Below, piece by piece: positions 35,510 through 44,581 of a stretch of 44,581 bases of DNA. The notes under the pieces are model-generated. The model did no database searches. It saw nothing but the letters and a program-made list of their open reading frames with translations, and was not told where the DNA came from. A program made the translations under genes and the position numbers. The stretch's first letter is position 1; the number at the start of each line of letters is the position of its first letter. Source of the stretch: F23-D06 sp947167635 (lineage in GTDB: Bacteria; Bacteroidota; Bacteroidia; Bacteroidales; WCHB1-69); contig CAMVIT010000021.1 in assembly GCA_947167635.1 (NCBI GenBank), positions 1 through 44,581 on the forward strand. Direction: 5' to 3'.

Positions 35510-35950
35510 ATGGAAGACAAAAAAAAGAAAAAACAATTTTTGGAGAAGCCTCTCTATCCCGGGGGAGCGAAAGCCTTGCGCGAATTCCTGAAAGCGCATT
35601 TGCAGTACCCACAGGATGCCATGGACCAACGCATCGAGGGCGTGGTCACCATTGGCTACCAAGTGAACGATGACGGCATTGTGGAGAGTCCCGTGGTCAT
35701 CAAGAGCCTGTCGCCCTCATGCGACGCGGAGGCACTGCGGTTAGTACAGATGTTGCAATATGAGAAGGCGCGCAACCGGGGCGTGCGACTGAAGGTCAAC
35801 TGCAAGATCAACATCAACTTCCATCTGGCACCGACACCCGCCCCCTCGACCATCACATACCATGTAGTGTCTTCCGGCGACAAAGCCAAAAAGCAACCGG
35901 CACCCCAAACTGACAACACGAGCGGATACACCATCACCATTGAATATTAG
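35510..35950 (+). CDS. Soluble TonB C-terminal-domain protein without membrane anchor
   Basis: This 146-residue protein begins MEDKKKKKQF and goes straight into a TonB C-terminal fold: LYPGGAKALREFLKAHLQYP, then EGVVTIGYQVNDDGIVESP and VKVNC/KININFHL-type strands (about 15-110). A Pro/Ser/Thr-rich tail (about 110-146) ends IEY. TonB proteins normally have an N-terminal transmembrane helix and Pro-rich linker; neither is present and I find no upstream in-frame extension that adds one. It lies between the TPR-like gene (41-base gap) and the carrier (5-base gap). Location and role are unknown. It may be a cytoplasmic relative or a truncated TonB. Confidence 0.75.
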   Translation: MEDKKKKKQFLEKPLYPGGAKALREFLKAHLQYPQDAMDQRIEGVVTIGYQVNDDGIVESPVVIKSLSPSCDAEALRLVQMLQYEKARNRGVRLKVNCKININFHLAPTPAPSTITYHVVSSGDKAKKQPAPQTDNTSGYTITIEY

Positions 35951-35955
35951 TCCTT

Positions 35956-37560
<1,605 letters not shown>

Positions 37561-37707
37561 GACGGATAGGGATAAACATCGACTGATTATCTCTCAACAT
37601 ACATTTTAGTGTTCCATTGATAGCGCCTCCTTTTCGCGGCGAGCAGGTTTCATGCATCTTGGATGCCGACTCCCGCGCCGCGAGAGGGTGTCGATGCCGT
37701 CGTTCCG

Positions 37708-37938
37708 CCCCACACTGCAGTGTGGGGTTACTAAGATTTGGTCTCTCCGAGACCATCAGCGTAATGGAACACCTCCGCCTCTTACAGTTCCTGTCTGGTC
37801 CATTAGGCGGGAACCTCCCCTCTGCGGGCAGTGTCCCGGAGGGACAAAAGCTCGGTAGAAAATATGGTTGTTGGCTGTTGGTGGTTGGTGGGGTCGTATC
37901 AAAACGATGCCCCGGCAGGGGCTAAAGCTCGGTAGAAA
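37708..37938. repeat. Intergenic array of short hairpins with a repeated 15-mer
   Basis: No credible gene lies in 37561-38269. This first part has a perfect 20-bp palindrome (37708-37727), a 6-bp hairpin GGTCTC/GAGACC (37740-37754), GTCCC/GGGAC (37833-37845) and GCCCC/GGGGC (37909-37922). The last two are each followed by the same 15-mer, AAAGCTCGGTAGAAA (37847-37861 and 37924-37938). The pattern looks like two or more copies of a small hairpin repeat. Similar hairpin-plus-tail repeats occur in Bacteroidota intergenic DNA as far as I recall; the family and function are not known to me. Confidence 0.7.
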
Positions 37939-38032
37939 TGGATGCGTGCGCGGGAAAATCGCGGCGCGGGAGAACATTGAGACGAGGGTGTTTGTTGCAC
38001 GCCGCGAAACGGATGCGGGGTTCGACGAGCCT

Positions 38033-38229
38033 GCGTGAGGGATTGCAACGAAAATGATTTTGGCGGGAATGCGTTCCCTGGCGAGACGGAGGTTCCGCTT
38101 GACGCTTCGCGTCTCGCGGAATGGTGGTGGGTTCTAAGCCAAAATCATTGTAGTGGAAAGCCCGACGGCGCGGCGGCATTTGACGGTGTGTGACTGCGAC
38201 GCAATTTCCGCCGCCGCGCCGGCACGCCC
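38033..38229 (-). repeat. Structured intergenic repeat, GGGCGTG...CCCTCACGC type
   Basis: Read on the minus strand, this element starts GGGCGTGCC, has an 11-bp inverted repeat GGCGCGGCGGC/GCCGCCGCGCC (38210-38220 with 38167-38177), then TCGGGCTTTCCACT. A 12-bp inverted repeat follows (38138-38149 with 38053-38064) that encloses two mutually exclusive hairpins. It ends CAATCCCTCACGC. The compact, multi-stem layout suggests a structured RNA or a mobile palindromic element. From memory, similar GGGCGTG...TCGGGCTTTCC...CCCTCACGC blocks recur in Bacteroidota genomes; this is not verified here. Confidence 0.65.
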
Positions 38230-38269
38230 AAATAAAAGAGGTTCGCAAGATCATCTCAACTCTTAACTC

Positions 38270-40567
38270 TCAACTTTTATCTCCTCCCTTTATCGCCGCT
38301 TCCATCATGCGAAGCTGGCCGTAGGAAATGTTGCCTTCAAGGGCTTCAAAGATATCCTTCAACGCAAGTCCAGCCTCCAATGAGTCGCGTACCGCATCCA
38401 ACTGCTCTTGCGTGACAAAATCGAAGACAGAGACGCGCCCCTGCCCGATAAGACGTGCCAAATGCGTCTCTATGGTGCTTGGCACCAAGCCGCGCTCCTC
38501 CGCAATCCTCTCCAGGCTTTTTCCGGAACAATACATCTTGTACGTGATCTCGTAAGTCTCCCCGCGCACTCTTTTGGACTGAATTTCCGTCTGTCCCCTG
38601 TCATCATCGCTTTTCGGTCTCTTTTTTGAAACATCAGCATCCTTTTTCTTTCGTCTTCGCGGTGCTTCAAACGCCTCATCCAGAATTTCCTCTATGAATT
38701 CCTTTCGGGTCTTCCGGGAAGACTGCCGCCGGGAACGATACGGTTTGATATCGAGTCTGGGCACTTCGGCCTCGCGTTGCAGTTTCAACACATGGTCGGT
38801 GGAAAAGTCGCGGCGGATGTTCCGGATGACATATCGTTTGCGCATCAGGTCCTCGTAGAGGGATTCCAGACAGAAGCGGAACTCCTCGGCAGACTCATAG
38901 TCATCCGTGGCGGCGGAGGGCAAGGACTTGAAGAGTTTGATGATTTTGTCGAGCTCGTCGGTAAAATAACGGGAAGCGGCGTTTATGCGTTCCTTCAGAT
39001 GTTCTTGGTCATCGGAGCCATAGAACTTGTCTAACTGCCGTCGGAAGCGACGTGACACCTCTGTCAACTGGTCGAGGGCCTCGCGGATAGGCTGGATGGA
39101 ATTACGGGCTTTGGCGTTGAAGAGGTTCATCTCGTCGCCCACAAACTGCGCAAGTTGATGGACCTGCCCGTGGCTGAACGAGAAATCGAAAATGTCCGTC
39201 ACGACCTTGTGGTTGTATTCGCGACGGTCGTCCTCAAGCAGATGACGGAGGTCGTCAGGGGTCGGCTTTTGGGAGGAGTATGCCAGCACATCGCCGTCCA
39301 CGCCGAGCGAGCGTTGGTTCACGTTGTTCAGCAGGGCGATGCCCTGAAGCGTACGGCAACGGCTCAAGGCCACATATACCTGCCCGGCAGTGAAGGCCGC
39401 CTCGACATCGACGGCCACCTTGTCGAAGGTGAGCCCCTGGCTCTTGTGGATGGTGATGGCCCAGGCCGGACGCAGCGGAAATTGCCGGAAAGAGCCCATT
39501 TCCTCCTCCTGGATCTGCCGTGTGGCGGGATCCACCGAATACCGGACATTTTTCCAAGTTTCGAGCTTGACCTCTATTTCGTCATGCTCGTCGTCGCAGC
39601 GAACGAAGATGTGCCCGTCACCGTCTATGGCGGTCACCTCGCCGAGTTTGCCATTGAAATAGCGGTGTTGTTCGACATCGTTGGCAATGAACATCACACG
39701 GGCGCCCTTTTTGAGTTTGAGCTGCATGGCGTTGGGAAGGTTGCGCTCCGGAAAATCGCCCGTAATATCGGCCGTGAAGGTGCGCTCGGGCTGGCGGATA
39801 CGTGCCAGTTCGCTCTCATTGACACGGTCGGCTTTGTAGTTGTGGGTGGTGAGGAGGATATAATCGGGATGCTTTGCAATATTGAAATCGGGCTTGTATT
39901 GTCGCTGCAAGGCCGCCAGATCTGCGGCAGTGAGCTGGTTGTTGCGCACATCGTTGAGAATCCGGATGAACTCATCATCCTTTTGGCGGAAGATGGTGTC
40001 AAGTTCCATGCAGGGCATCGGGTTTTCACGGATGACACAGCTGTCAAAGAAATAGGGCGAGCGATAATAGGGCGCGATGACAGCCCATTCTTCTGGCACG
40101 GCCACGGGCGCCATCTGGTAAAGGTCGCCGATGAGGATGACCTGCACGCCACCGAAAGGCTCGTGATGGCGGAAGCGGACATGACGGAGCACCGTGTCGA
40201 TCTCGTCCATGATGTCGGCGCGCACCATGCTGACCTCGTCAATGACAAGCAGCTCGAGTTCCTGCATCACCTTGCGCTTGCGACGGGTGACATGAAGCTT
40301 CTTGACAAGGTTCAAGCGTCCCTCCGGGGTTGGCACAAAAGGCGTGAAGGGGAGTTGGAAGAACGAGTGGATGGTCATGCCACCGGCATTGATGGCGGCC
40401 ACGCCCGTGGGGGCCACCACCGCGGTCTGCTTGCGGGTGTGAAGCCGCAAGTTCTTCAGGAAGGTGGTCTTCCCCGTGCCCGCCTTGCCCGTCAAAAAGA
40501 AGGAGCGGGAAGTGGTCATGGCGAAACTGTCTGCCATCTCATAAACCGGTGAACGCGCTTTATTCAT
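38270..40567 (-). CDS. Pif1-like DNA helicase with C-terminal helix-turn-helix
   Basis: This 765-residue superfamily 1 helicase has motif I FLTGKAGTGKTTFLKN, motif Ia VVAPTGVAAINAGG with the Pif1-typical TIHSFFQLP, motif II VIDEVSMVR, motif III GDLYQMAPV and motifs V/VI ITIHKSQGLTF and VYVALSRCR. A charged linker (about 600-650) has several basic clusters. The C-terminal about 100 residues form a helix-turn-helix of the RecQ/Pif1-associated type (GKSLERIAEERGLVPSTIETH, broken here). ATG 40567 (MNKARS) is chosen because an upstream frame extension crosses the -7 box at 40596. Such proteins likely act on G-quadruplex or stalled-fork DNA. The hairpin repeat lies just after its stop. Confidence 0.88.
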   Translation of the reverse strand: MNKARSPVYEMADSFAMTTSRSFFLTGKAGTGKTTFLKNLRLHTRKQTAVVAPTGVAAINAGGMTIHSFFQLPFTPFVPTPEGRLNLVKKLHVTRRKRKVMQELELLVIDEVSMVRADIMDEIDTVLRHVRFRHHEPFGGVQVILIGDLYQMAPVAVPEEWAVIAPYYRSPYFFDSCVIRENPMPCMELDTIFRQKDDEFIRILNDVRNNQLTAADLAALQRQYKPDFNIAKHPDYILLTTHNYKADRVNESELARIRQPERTFTADITGDFPERNLPNAMQLKLKKGARVMFIANDVEQHRYFNGKLGEVTAIDGDGHIFVRCDDEHDEIEVKLETWKNVRYSVDPATRQIQEEEMGSFRQFPLRPAWAITIHKSQGLTFDKVAVDVEAAFTAGQVYVALSRCRTLQGIALLNNVNQRSLGVDGDVLAYSSQKPTPDDLRHLLEDDRREYNHKVVTDIFDFSFSHGQVHQLAQFVGDEMNLFNAKARNSIQPIREALDQLTEVSRRFRRQLDKFYGSDDQEHLKERINAASRYFTDELDKIIKLFKSLPSAATDDYESAEEFRFCLESLYEDLMRKRYVIRNIRRDFSTDHVLKLQREAEVPRLDIKPYRSRRQSSRKTRKEFIEEILDEAFEAPRRRKKKDADVSKKRPKSDDDRGQTEIQSKRVRGETYEITYKMYCSGKSLERIAEERGLVPSTIETHLARLIGQGRVSVFDFVTQEQLDAVRDSLEAGLALKDIFEALEGNISYGQLRMMEAAIKGGDKS

Positions 40568-40595
40568 GCCGTGTAGCCTCGTTTGAAAAGAGGCG

Positions 40596-40603
40596 CAAAG
40601 ATA
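40596..40603 (-). promoter_or_regulatory. -7 promoter box for the Pif1-like helicase
   Basis: The minus strand reads TATCTTTG, matching TAnnTTTG, about 29 bases before ATG 40567. It rules out translation starting at 40660. Confidence 0.75.
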
Positions 40604-40668
40604 CGAATTTTGGACAGAAGACCACACATGCAGGCAGTCAGATACTCGAACAATCCGCACATGTCAAC

Positions 40669-40776
40669 CATTAACGTTTATTAACTTATATATCTATCAG
40701 TATATCAAGTATATAAAAATAAAAGTTATCAACAACGGGCAGACCATACTGTAATAAGTGTACTTTTGCCGCCCGA
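40669..40776 (+). repeat. Duplicated promoter region, copy 1
   Basis: These 108 bases align without gaps to 42034-42141 (offset 1365). Shared blocks are CATTAAC at the start, TTTATTAAC, AAAAGTTATC at 40721-40730, and a perfect 25-base core at 40752-40776. That core contains the -7 box TACTTTTG (40761-40768). It precedes the first of two paralogous exported-protein genes. A short ACTAAGAA tandem repeat follows at 40785-40802. Confidence 0.9.
40761..40768 (+). promoter_or_regulatory. -7 promoter box for the first PCMD-like gene
   Basis: TACTTTTG matches TAnnTTTG inside the duplicated region. The start codon lies about 80 bases further on. No TTTG stands at the -33 position. Confidence 0.7.
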
Positions 40777-40847
40777 TTTAGTGAAACTAAGAAACTAAGA
40801 AAGATAACAAGGCCATTAATCACCACGATAATAGATTTGTAGTATAT

Positions 40848-41996
40848 ATGGAAATACGAGTACCCTTTTTGAGTGCATATCTGTTGTTGGCAAGTTGCCT
40901 GATGGCGCAAACGCCGACCAACACCCAATTCCCCAACCCGGGGTTTGAGAAATGGACCTCGCACGGCAAGGCCGGGAATGTGCCCAACCGCTGGCACACC
41001 TTTGACGAGTTAAAGTGCGACTTGTCGGGGGTAGCCTCGATAGGTTGCGGAACGGCCAAGAGCAACCATCACAACGATGTGTCCGGCTTTCGGGGCAGTC
41101 ATGCCGTCCAGCTGTATTGCAAAACCATATTAGGGGTCCCGGCCAACGGTGCCCTGTCCACCGGCCGCACACGGGTGGCCAGCACGAATGCACGGAATGC
41201 CGGAAACTACAACTACCTCACCGCCGAATCCGGCTATGAGGGCGGATTCCCCTTCTATTGGGCTTTCGTAGGCTGTCCTGATTCCGTCTCTTTCTACTAC
41301 AAGACCGACTTCTCATCGCCGGACAAGCCCTACCTGAAGGTTTTCACTGTCACAAACATGCCGTTCTACGACAAGGCGAGCGGTGAACTGACACCCAAGA
41401 GTTCCATTGTCGGGGCTGCCGACATCAGGACATTGCCACAGTCATCCTCCTGGAGACGGGGCAAGTCCAAAGTCACCTACACGCATCCCAACAACACGGA
41501 CGGCAATGCCGGCACGCTCACCCGCCCGTCGTACATGTTAGCCTCCTTTTCCACCAGCACCGTGTCCGGTTCAGGCAAAAACGGCGACAAGATGACCATT
41601 GACGAAGTTTTTTGCATCTACGACAAAGGTTTGAGCATGTTGACCATTGACGGAGAGGAGCAACTTGGTCTGTTGGCCGCCTTCAACGCCGCCGAATTCG
41701 CCACGCACGAGCCGATGCGCACGTACAACGAGAACGGTGATCCCGAAGCGCTCTTCAACTGTGGCACCTGCACCTGTCCGTATGCGGCATCCCTTGCCGG
41801 CAACAAGATTCCCGTTGTGGAGGCCACCCCCAAGTCGGACCTTGTCAGCGAGTTCACCGTCACGCAGGCCTCGGAGGCCAATGGCTACAAGGCAGCCATC
41901 CATGTGCGGCACAACGACAACTCCACCTTCGACTACTACATCCTGTTCATCCCCGACAACTCCAGTATCACGCTGAACAACGAGCGAGCGGATTAG
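40848..41996 (+). CDS. Exported PCMD-like protein, no sorting domain
   Basis: This 382-residue protein has a signal peptide (about 1-20, ending LMAQ). The segment NPGFEKWTSHG (about 27 on), the strand-rich body, SYMLASFSTSTVSG and DKMTIDEVFCIYDKG resemble the putative carbohydrate metabolism domain (PCMD) of Bacteroidota surface proteins. The paralogue at 42301 aligns over the whole length: both reach an ITLNN motif, where this one stops five residues later and the other continues into repeats. There is no T9SS sorting domain, Ig repeat or lipobox, so the route past the outer membrane is unclear. It has a Cys-rich patch (CGTCTCP). Function is unknown. Confidence 0.75.
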   Translation: MEIRVPFLSAYLLLASCLMAQTPTNTQFPNPGFEKWTSHGKAGNVPNRWHTFDELKCDLSGVASIGCGTAKSNHHNDVSGFRGSHAVQLYCKTILGVPANGALSTGRTRVASTNARNAGNYNYLTAESGYEGGFPFYWAFVGCPDSVSFYYKTDFSSPDKPYLKVFTVTNMPFYDKASGELTPKSSIVGAADIRTLPQSSSWRRGKSKVTYTHPNNTDGNAGTLTRPSYMLASFSTSTVSGSGKNGDKMTIDEVFCIYDKGLSMLTIDGEEQLGLLAAFNAAEFATHEPMRTYNENGDPEALFNCGTCTCPYAASLAGNKIPVVEATPKSDLVSEFTVTQASEANGYKAAIHVRHNDNSTFDYYILFIPDNSSITLNNERAD

Positions 41997-42033
41997 ATGC
42001 CCGGATGATCATGAACGCTTGGCGTCCAATTAG

Positions 42034-42141
42034 CATTAACTTTTATTAACATTTTTATTTTTCACTAAATCAGCAATATAATTAAAAAAGTTATCGGCAA
42101 CAGCCTTATCGTATCATAATAAGTGTACTTTTGCCGCCCGA
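42034..42141 (+). repeat. Duplicated promoter region, copy 2
   Basis: This aligns to 40669-40776 without gaps; the last 25 bases (42117-42141) are identical and include the -7 box. The 304-base space between the two PCMD-like genes holds only this copy and the tandem repeat after it. Confidence 0.9.
42126..42133 (+). promoter_or_regulatory. -7 promoter box for the second PCMD-like gene
   Basis: TACTTTTG matches TAnnTTTG. It gives a leader of about 160 bases that includes the ACTAAGAA tandem repeat. Confidence 0.7.
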
Positions 42142-42154
42142 AATAAAAATTCAT

Positions 42155-42210
42155 AAACTAAGAAATGAAGAGACTAAGAAACTAAGAAATGAAGAAGCTA
42201 AGAAGCAAAG
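42155..42210 (+). repeat. ACTAAGAA(ATGAAG) tandem repeat in the leader
   Basis: ACTAAGAAATGAAG occurs at 42157-42170 and 42181-42194, with ACTAAGAA at 42173-42180 between them and a diverged GCTAAGAAGC after. A shorter version follows the promoter of the first paralogue. It lies in the 5' leader and could vary in length by slippage. Confidence 0.85.
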
Positions 42211-42300
42211 GTGGAATCCACCTTGATTCCTCCACTTCTCAATTCCATATTTCTTTTAGTATCAACCCTTAAGAGAAATAAAAAATAAAAAAAAATCAAT

Positions 42301-44581
42301 ATGAAAAAAAGATTATCTATTCTTTCTGTCCTGCTGTTCCTAACGGCAGGCGTGACCATGGGACAAAATTACCAAGTACCGAACAACACCTTTGAAGGCG
42401 GCTGGATTCAAGAGTACACAGTCCCCTCGGGTTGGCATTCCTTCAAGGATGCATCTGGTTCTTTGAGCGGAACAGTGAATGGCACCAATTATAGCAGTAG
42501 AGAGACTGGCCACGGAGGTTCTGGATATTGTTGCAGAATGGAATCACATAGCATTATAGGTATCAAAGCAAACGGAAACATAACGACAGGCCAGATTATG
42601 GTAAACGCTGCGATAGCCTCAAGTACAAATAATTACAATGTTTCCGACATTGACAACTCAGAGGGGAAAGGTGGTTATTATTCATTCAGCGGCCGTCCCG
42701 ACTCCTTAAAATTGTGGTGCAAATTTTTTCTTCCCAAAAAAACAAATTGGTTAGGTCAAGGAGTGTCTCGTTCGTTCACCGCATCATTGAAATTTCATTT
42801 GCATGGAAATTATGAATATCGTGATCACGGTCAAATGTATGAGGGCACCAACCAAACGGGAAAAATAGCCAATGTTTATGGATTAATGACCTCTCCAACC
42901 TTTAATTGCCAAACTCCACAGACATCAAATTGGATGGCTTTCAGTTTTCCCGTGAAATATTGGAACGGCACAAATCAAATTAACAGTCCCAATTTGAACA
43001 ACACCACAACTCCATCCTATCTGTTGGCATCTTTTTCAACGAACGAAGCAATTGGTGGTGGTGAAGCAGGGGACGCCATCTTTGTGGACGATGTTTGGTT
43101 TGTTTATAACAAAAGAATCGCCTCCTTGAGTATTGGCGGCACAGCCGTTGCTTCTTCCGTAATAAACAGTTTGAACGCACAGGCATATACCAATGCCAAT
43201 GGGGCGACGACCAACACATTCACATCCAGCACGGCAATCCCCACCTATGACTATACCACAGGGGTTTGCAGCGACAATTTCCCGGCCGTCACGGCAACAA
43301 CCGTGTCCGGTTTCGCGACCGCTTCCATATTTCATGCTGCGACCGCCTCGGAACCTTACGTGACCATCAAGATCACACACACGGACAATTCTTACTATTA
43401 TTATAAAGTCCGTTTCACCAATGTGTCTTCCGGACCCACCATCACGTTGAACAACGGTGGCACTTACAATGTTTGTGCTGGCGATCCCATCAATGTGACA
43501 GCTTCAGGTGCGACATCCTACACATGGAGCAACGGATTGGGCAACACAGCCACCGTTCATCCCACTGCTGCGGGTAACTATACCGTCACCGGCACGGATG
43601 CCAACGGCTGTACCGCCACAGCTGTCGCCTACGTCACCATCAACTCCCTGCCTACTATCACCATCAACGGCCAGGCCTCGGGCAGCCTTTCAGGATGCTC
43701 TTCCGTCGCCTTGAGCGCAGGCGGTGCAGCCACTCCGCAAAACTACAACTGGTCCAACGGCACCTCCTCCACCAATACCATAACAGTTACCCAATCGGGC
43801 ACCTACACTGTGACGGGCACCAACAGCTATGGCTGTTCGGCCACGGCCACGGCCAATGTCACTGTGAACCCCTTGCCTACGGTAAGCATCAGTGGCCCGG
43901 CCACAGCCTGCAGCGCGGATGCCGTCATGCTAACCGCCACCGGCGCATCCAGCTATGTATGGGGCAACAATTTGGGCACCTCCGCCTCTATCACGCCCAC
44001 GGCCTCCGGCGATTACACCGTAACGGGCACCGATGCCCACGGTTGCACGAACACGGCCACCCATCACTTGACAATCAACACAACCCCCACCGTGAGCATC
44101 ACCGGCACCACAGCCATCTGCTCGGGCAGCAGCACCACGCTGACCGCCACCAGCAACATGGCAGGCACCACCTACGAGTGGCAGGACCACTCCACCAATG
44201 CCACGCTTCCTGTCACCACAGGCGGCACTTATTCAGTCACCGGCACGTTGAACGGTTGTTCCAGCAACGCTCAGGTAACGGTCACGGAATCGGCCACACC
44301 GGCCACGCCAGCCCTCACAGGCGACACGCGCTGCGGTGCCGGACTGGTCAGCCTCGCTGTCAACAATCCTGACAACAGCCTTACCTACAACTGGTATCTC
44401 ACGGACAACACCGGCGTTGCTGAAGCCACAGGTGCCAGCTACACCCCGACCGTCACTGGCACCACGACTTACTATGTGAGTGCACAGAACGCTCAAGGAT
44501 GCTCCTCCGCACGTGCCAGCGTCACCGCCACCGTCAACCCGCTGCCCGCAGCCCCGACCGTCGCCAACATCACGAACTGCG
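42301..44581 (+). CDS. Large exported PCMD-like protein with Ig/PKD-like repeats (3' end outside window)
   Basis: An open frame runs from ATG 42301 to the window edge (760 codons, no stop). It has a signal peptide (about 1-21, ending TMGQ). Residues 22 to about 375 are a PCMD-like domain paralogous to the upstream gene (NNTFEGGWIQEYTVPSGWHS broken here; SYLLASFSTNEA; DDVWFVYNKR). From about residue 378, repeats of 70-83 residues follow, starting near 43433, 43648, 43873, 44083, 44293 and 44542. Each has a Cys near the start and a second in the context (Y/N)GC, a likely disulfide, with the motif GxYTVTGT. Such repeats fill T9SS-secreted adhesins, so a sorting domain is expected beyond the window. 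The first part is AT-rich and the repeats are GC-rich. Confidence 0.85.
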   Translation, partial: MKKRLSILSVLLFLTAGVTMGQNYQVPNNTFEGGWIQEYTVPSGWHSFKDASGSLSGTVNGTNYSSRETGHGGSGYCCRMESHSIIGIKANGNITTGQIMVNAAIASSTNNYNVSDIDNSEGKGGYYSFSGRPDSLKLWCKFFLPKKTNWLGQGVSRSFTASLKFHLHGNYEYRDHGQMYEGTNQTGKIANVYGLMTSPTFNCQTPQTSNWMAFSFPVKYWNGTNQINSPNLNNTTTPSYLLASFSTNEAIGGGEAGDAIFVDDVWFVYNKRIASLSIGGTAVASSVINSLNAQAYTNANGATTNTFTSSTAIPTYDYTTGVCSDNFPAVTATTVSGFATASIFHAATASEPYVTIKITHTDNSYYYYKVRFTNVSSGPTITLNNGGTYNVCAGDPINVTASGATSYTWSNGLGNTATVHPTAAGNYTVTGTDANGCTATAVAYVTINSLPTITINGQASGSLSGCSSVALSAGGAATPQNYNWSNGTSSTNTITVTQSGTYTVTGTNSYGCSATATANVTVNPLPTVSISGPATACSADAVMLTATGASSYVWGNNLGTSASITPTASGDYTVTGTDAHGCTNTATHHLTINTTPTVSITGTTAICSGSSTTLTATSNMAGTTYEWQDHSTNATLPVTTGGTYSVTGTLNGCSSNAQVTVTESATPATPALTGDTRCGAGLVSLAVNNPDNSLTYNWYLTDNTGVAEATGASYTPTVTGTTTYYVSAQNAQGCSSARASVTATVNPLPAAPTVANITNC

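Noticed and set aside
37561..38269. Small open frames of 60-110 codons in the repeat region
   Set aside because: They overlap each other on both strands across hairpins, and have no domain and no promoter box.
39155..40552. A 465-codon open frame antisense to the Pif1-like helicase
   Set aside because: The helicase motifs on the other strand are unmistakable; this frame has no family features.
40568..40660. A 31-residue N-terminal extension of the Pif1-like helicase
   Set aside because: The -7 promoter box at 40596-40603 lies inside it, and the family start fits ATG 40567.
42155..42210. A CRISPR-like array
   Set aside because: Units are short (8-14 bases) and nearly contiguous, with no unique spacers and no cas genes.

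Overview
The window comes from a member of the Bacteroidota, most likely order Bacteroidales (GC judged by eye at roughly 50-55%). Three things support this. It carries a complete type IX secretion (T9SS/gliding) core operon in the Porphyromonas-like order porP-porK-porL-porM-porN. At least one encoded exported protein ends in a T9SS C-terminal sorting domain. Most transcription units start with the Bacteroidota -7 element TAnnTTTG. No species name can be given from the sequence alone.

Layout. 1-3620 (minus strand): partial tRNA-Ala(GGC), then rpsJ, fusA, rpsG and rpsL, a str-type operon read leftwards. 3669-6149 (minus): a compact unit reading transketolase C-terminal subunit, ECF sigma factor, anti-sigma-like membrane protein and Cys-rich Spy-like periplasmic protein. 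6215-15911 (plus): a 1152-residue predicted outer-membrane barrel protein of unknown function, then porP/sprF, gldK, gldL, gldM and gldN, closed by a hairpin terminator that runs into the hldD promoter. 15937-22226 (plus): hldD, recQ, a membrane-anchored Skp-like protein, a MORN-like repeat protein and tryptophanase. 22279-26840 (plus): a DUF3109 Cys-rich protein, then a tight unit of DRTGG protein, RsbW-like ATPase, [FeFe]-hydrogenase-like iron-sulfur protein, 10-TM transporter and nitroreductase.

26837-31983 (minus): a DgkB-type lipid kinase, an Omp28-like T9SS cargo, and the rnc-fabF-acpP set. 32224-32633 (plus): tRNA-Thr, tRNA-Tyr and tRNA-Gly. 32635-37560 (plus): murD, a thioredoxin-fold lipoprotein, a helical/TPR-like exported protein, a soluble TonB C-terminal-domain protein and a YfcC-family carrier. 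37561-38269: about 700 bases with no credible gene, filled with hairpin repeats. 38270-40603 (minus): a Pif1-like helicase with a C-terminal helix-turn-helix. 40669-44581 (plus): two paralogous exported proteins behind duplicated promoter regions. The second runs off the window edge and continues into Ig/PKD-like repeats.

How the parts fit. The window mixes housekeeping genes (translation, fatty acid, peptidoglycan, LPS heptose) with envelope and secretion functions. The T9SS core and at least one of its cargos lie together. The most unusual parts are: (1) the hydrogenase-like module with all four H-cluster cysteines but no proton-relay cysteine, coupled to a DRTGG protein and an anti-sigma-type ATPase, which suggests a redox or H2 sensor; (2) the large barrel gene directly upstream of the T9SS operon; (3) the two adjacent structured intergenic repeats; (4) the duplicated promoter and paralog pair with a sharp change in base composition at a domain boundary.
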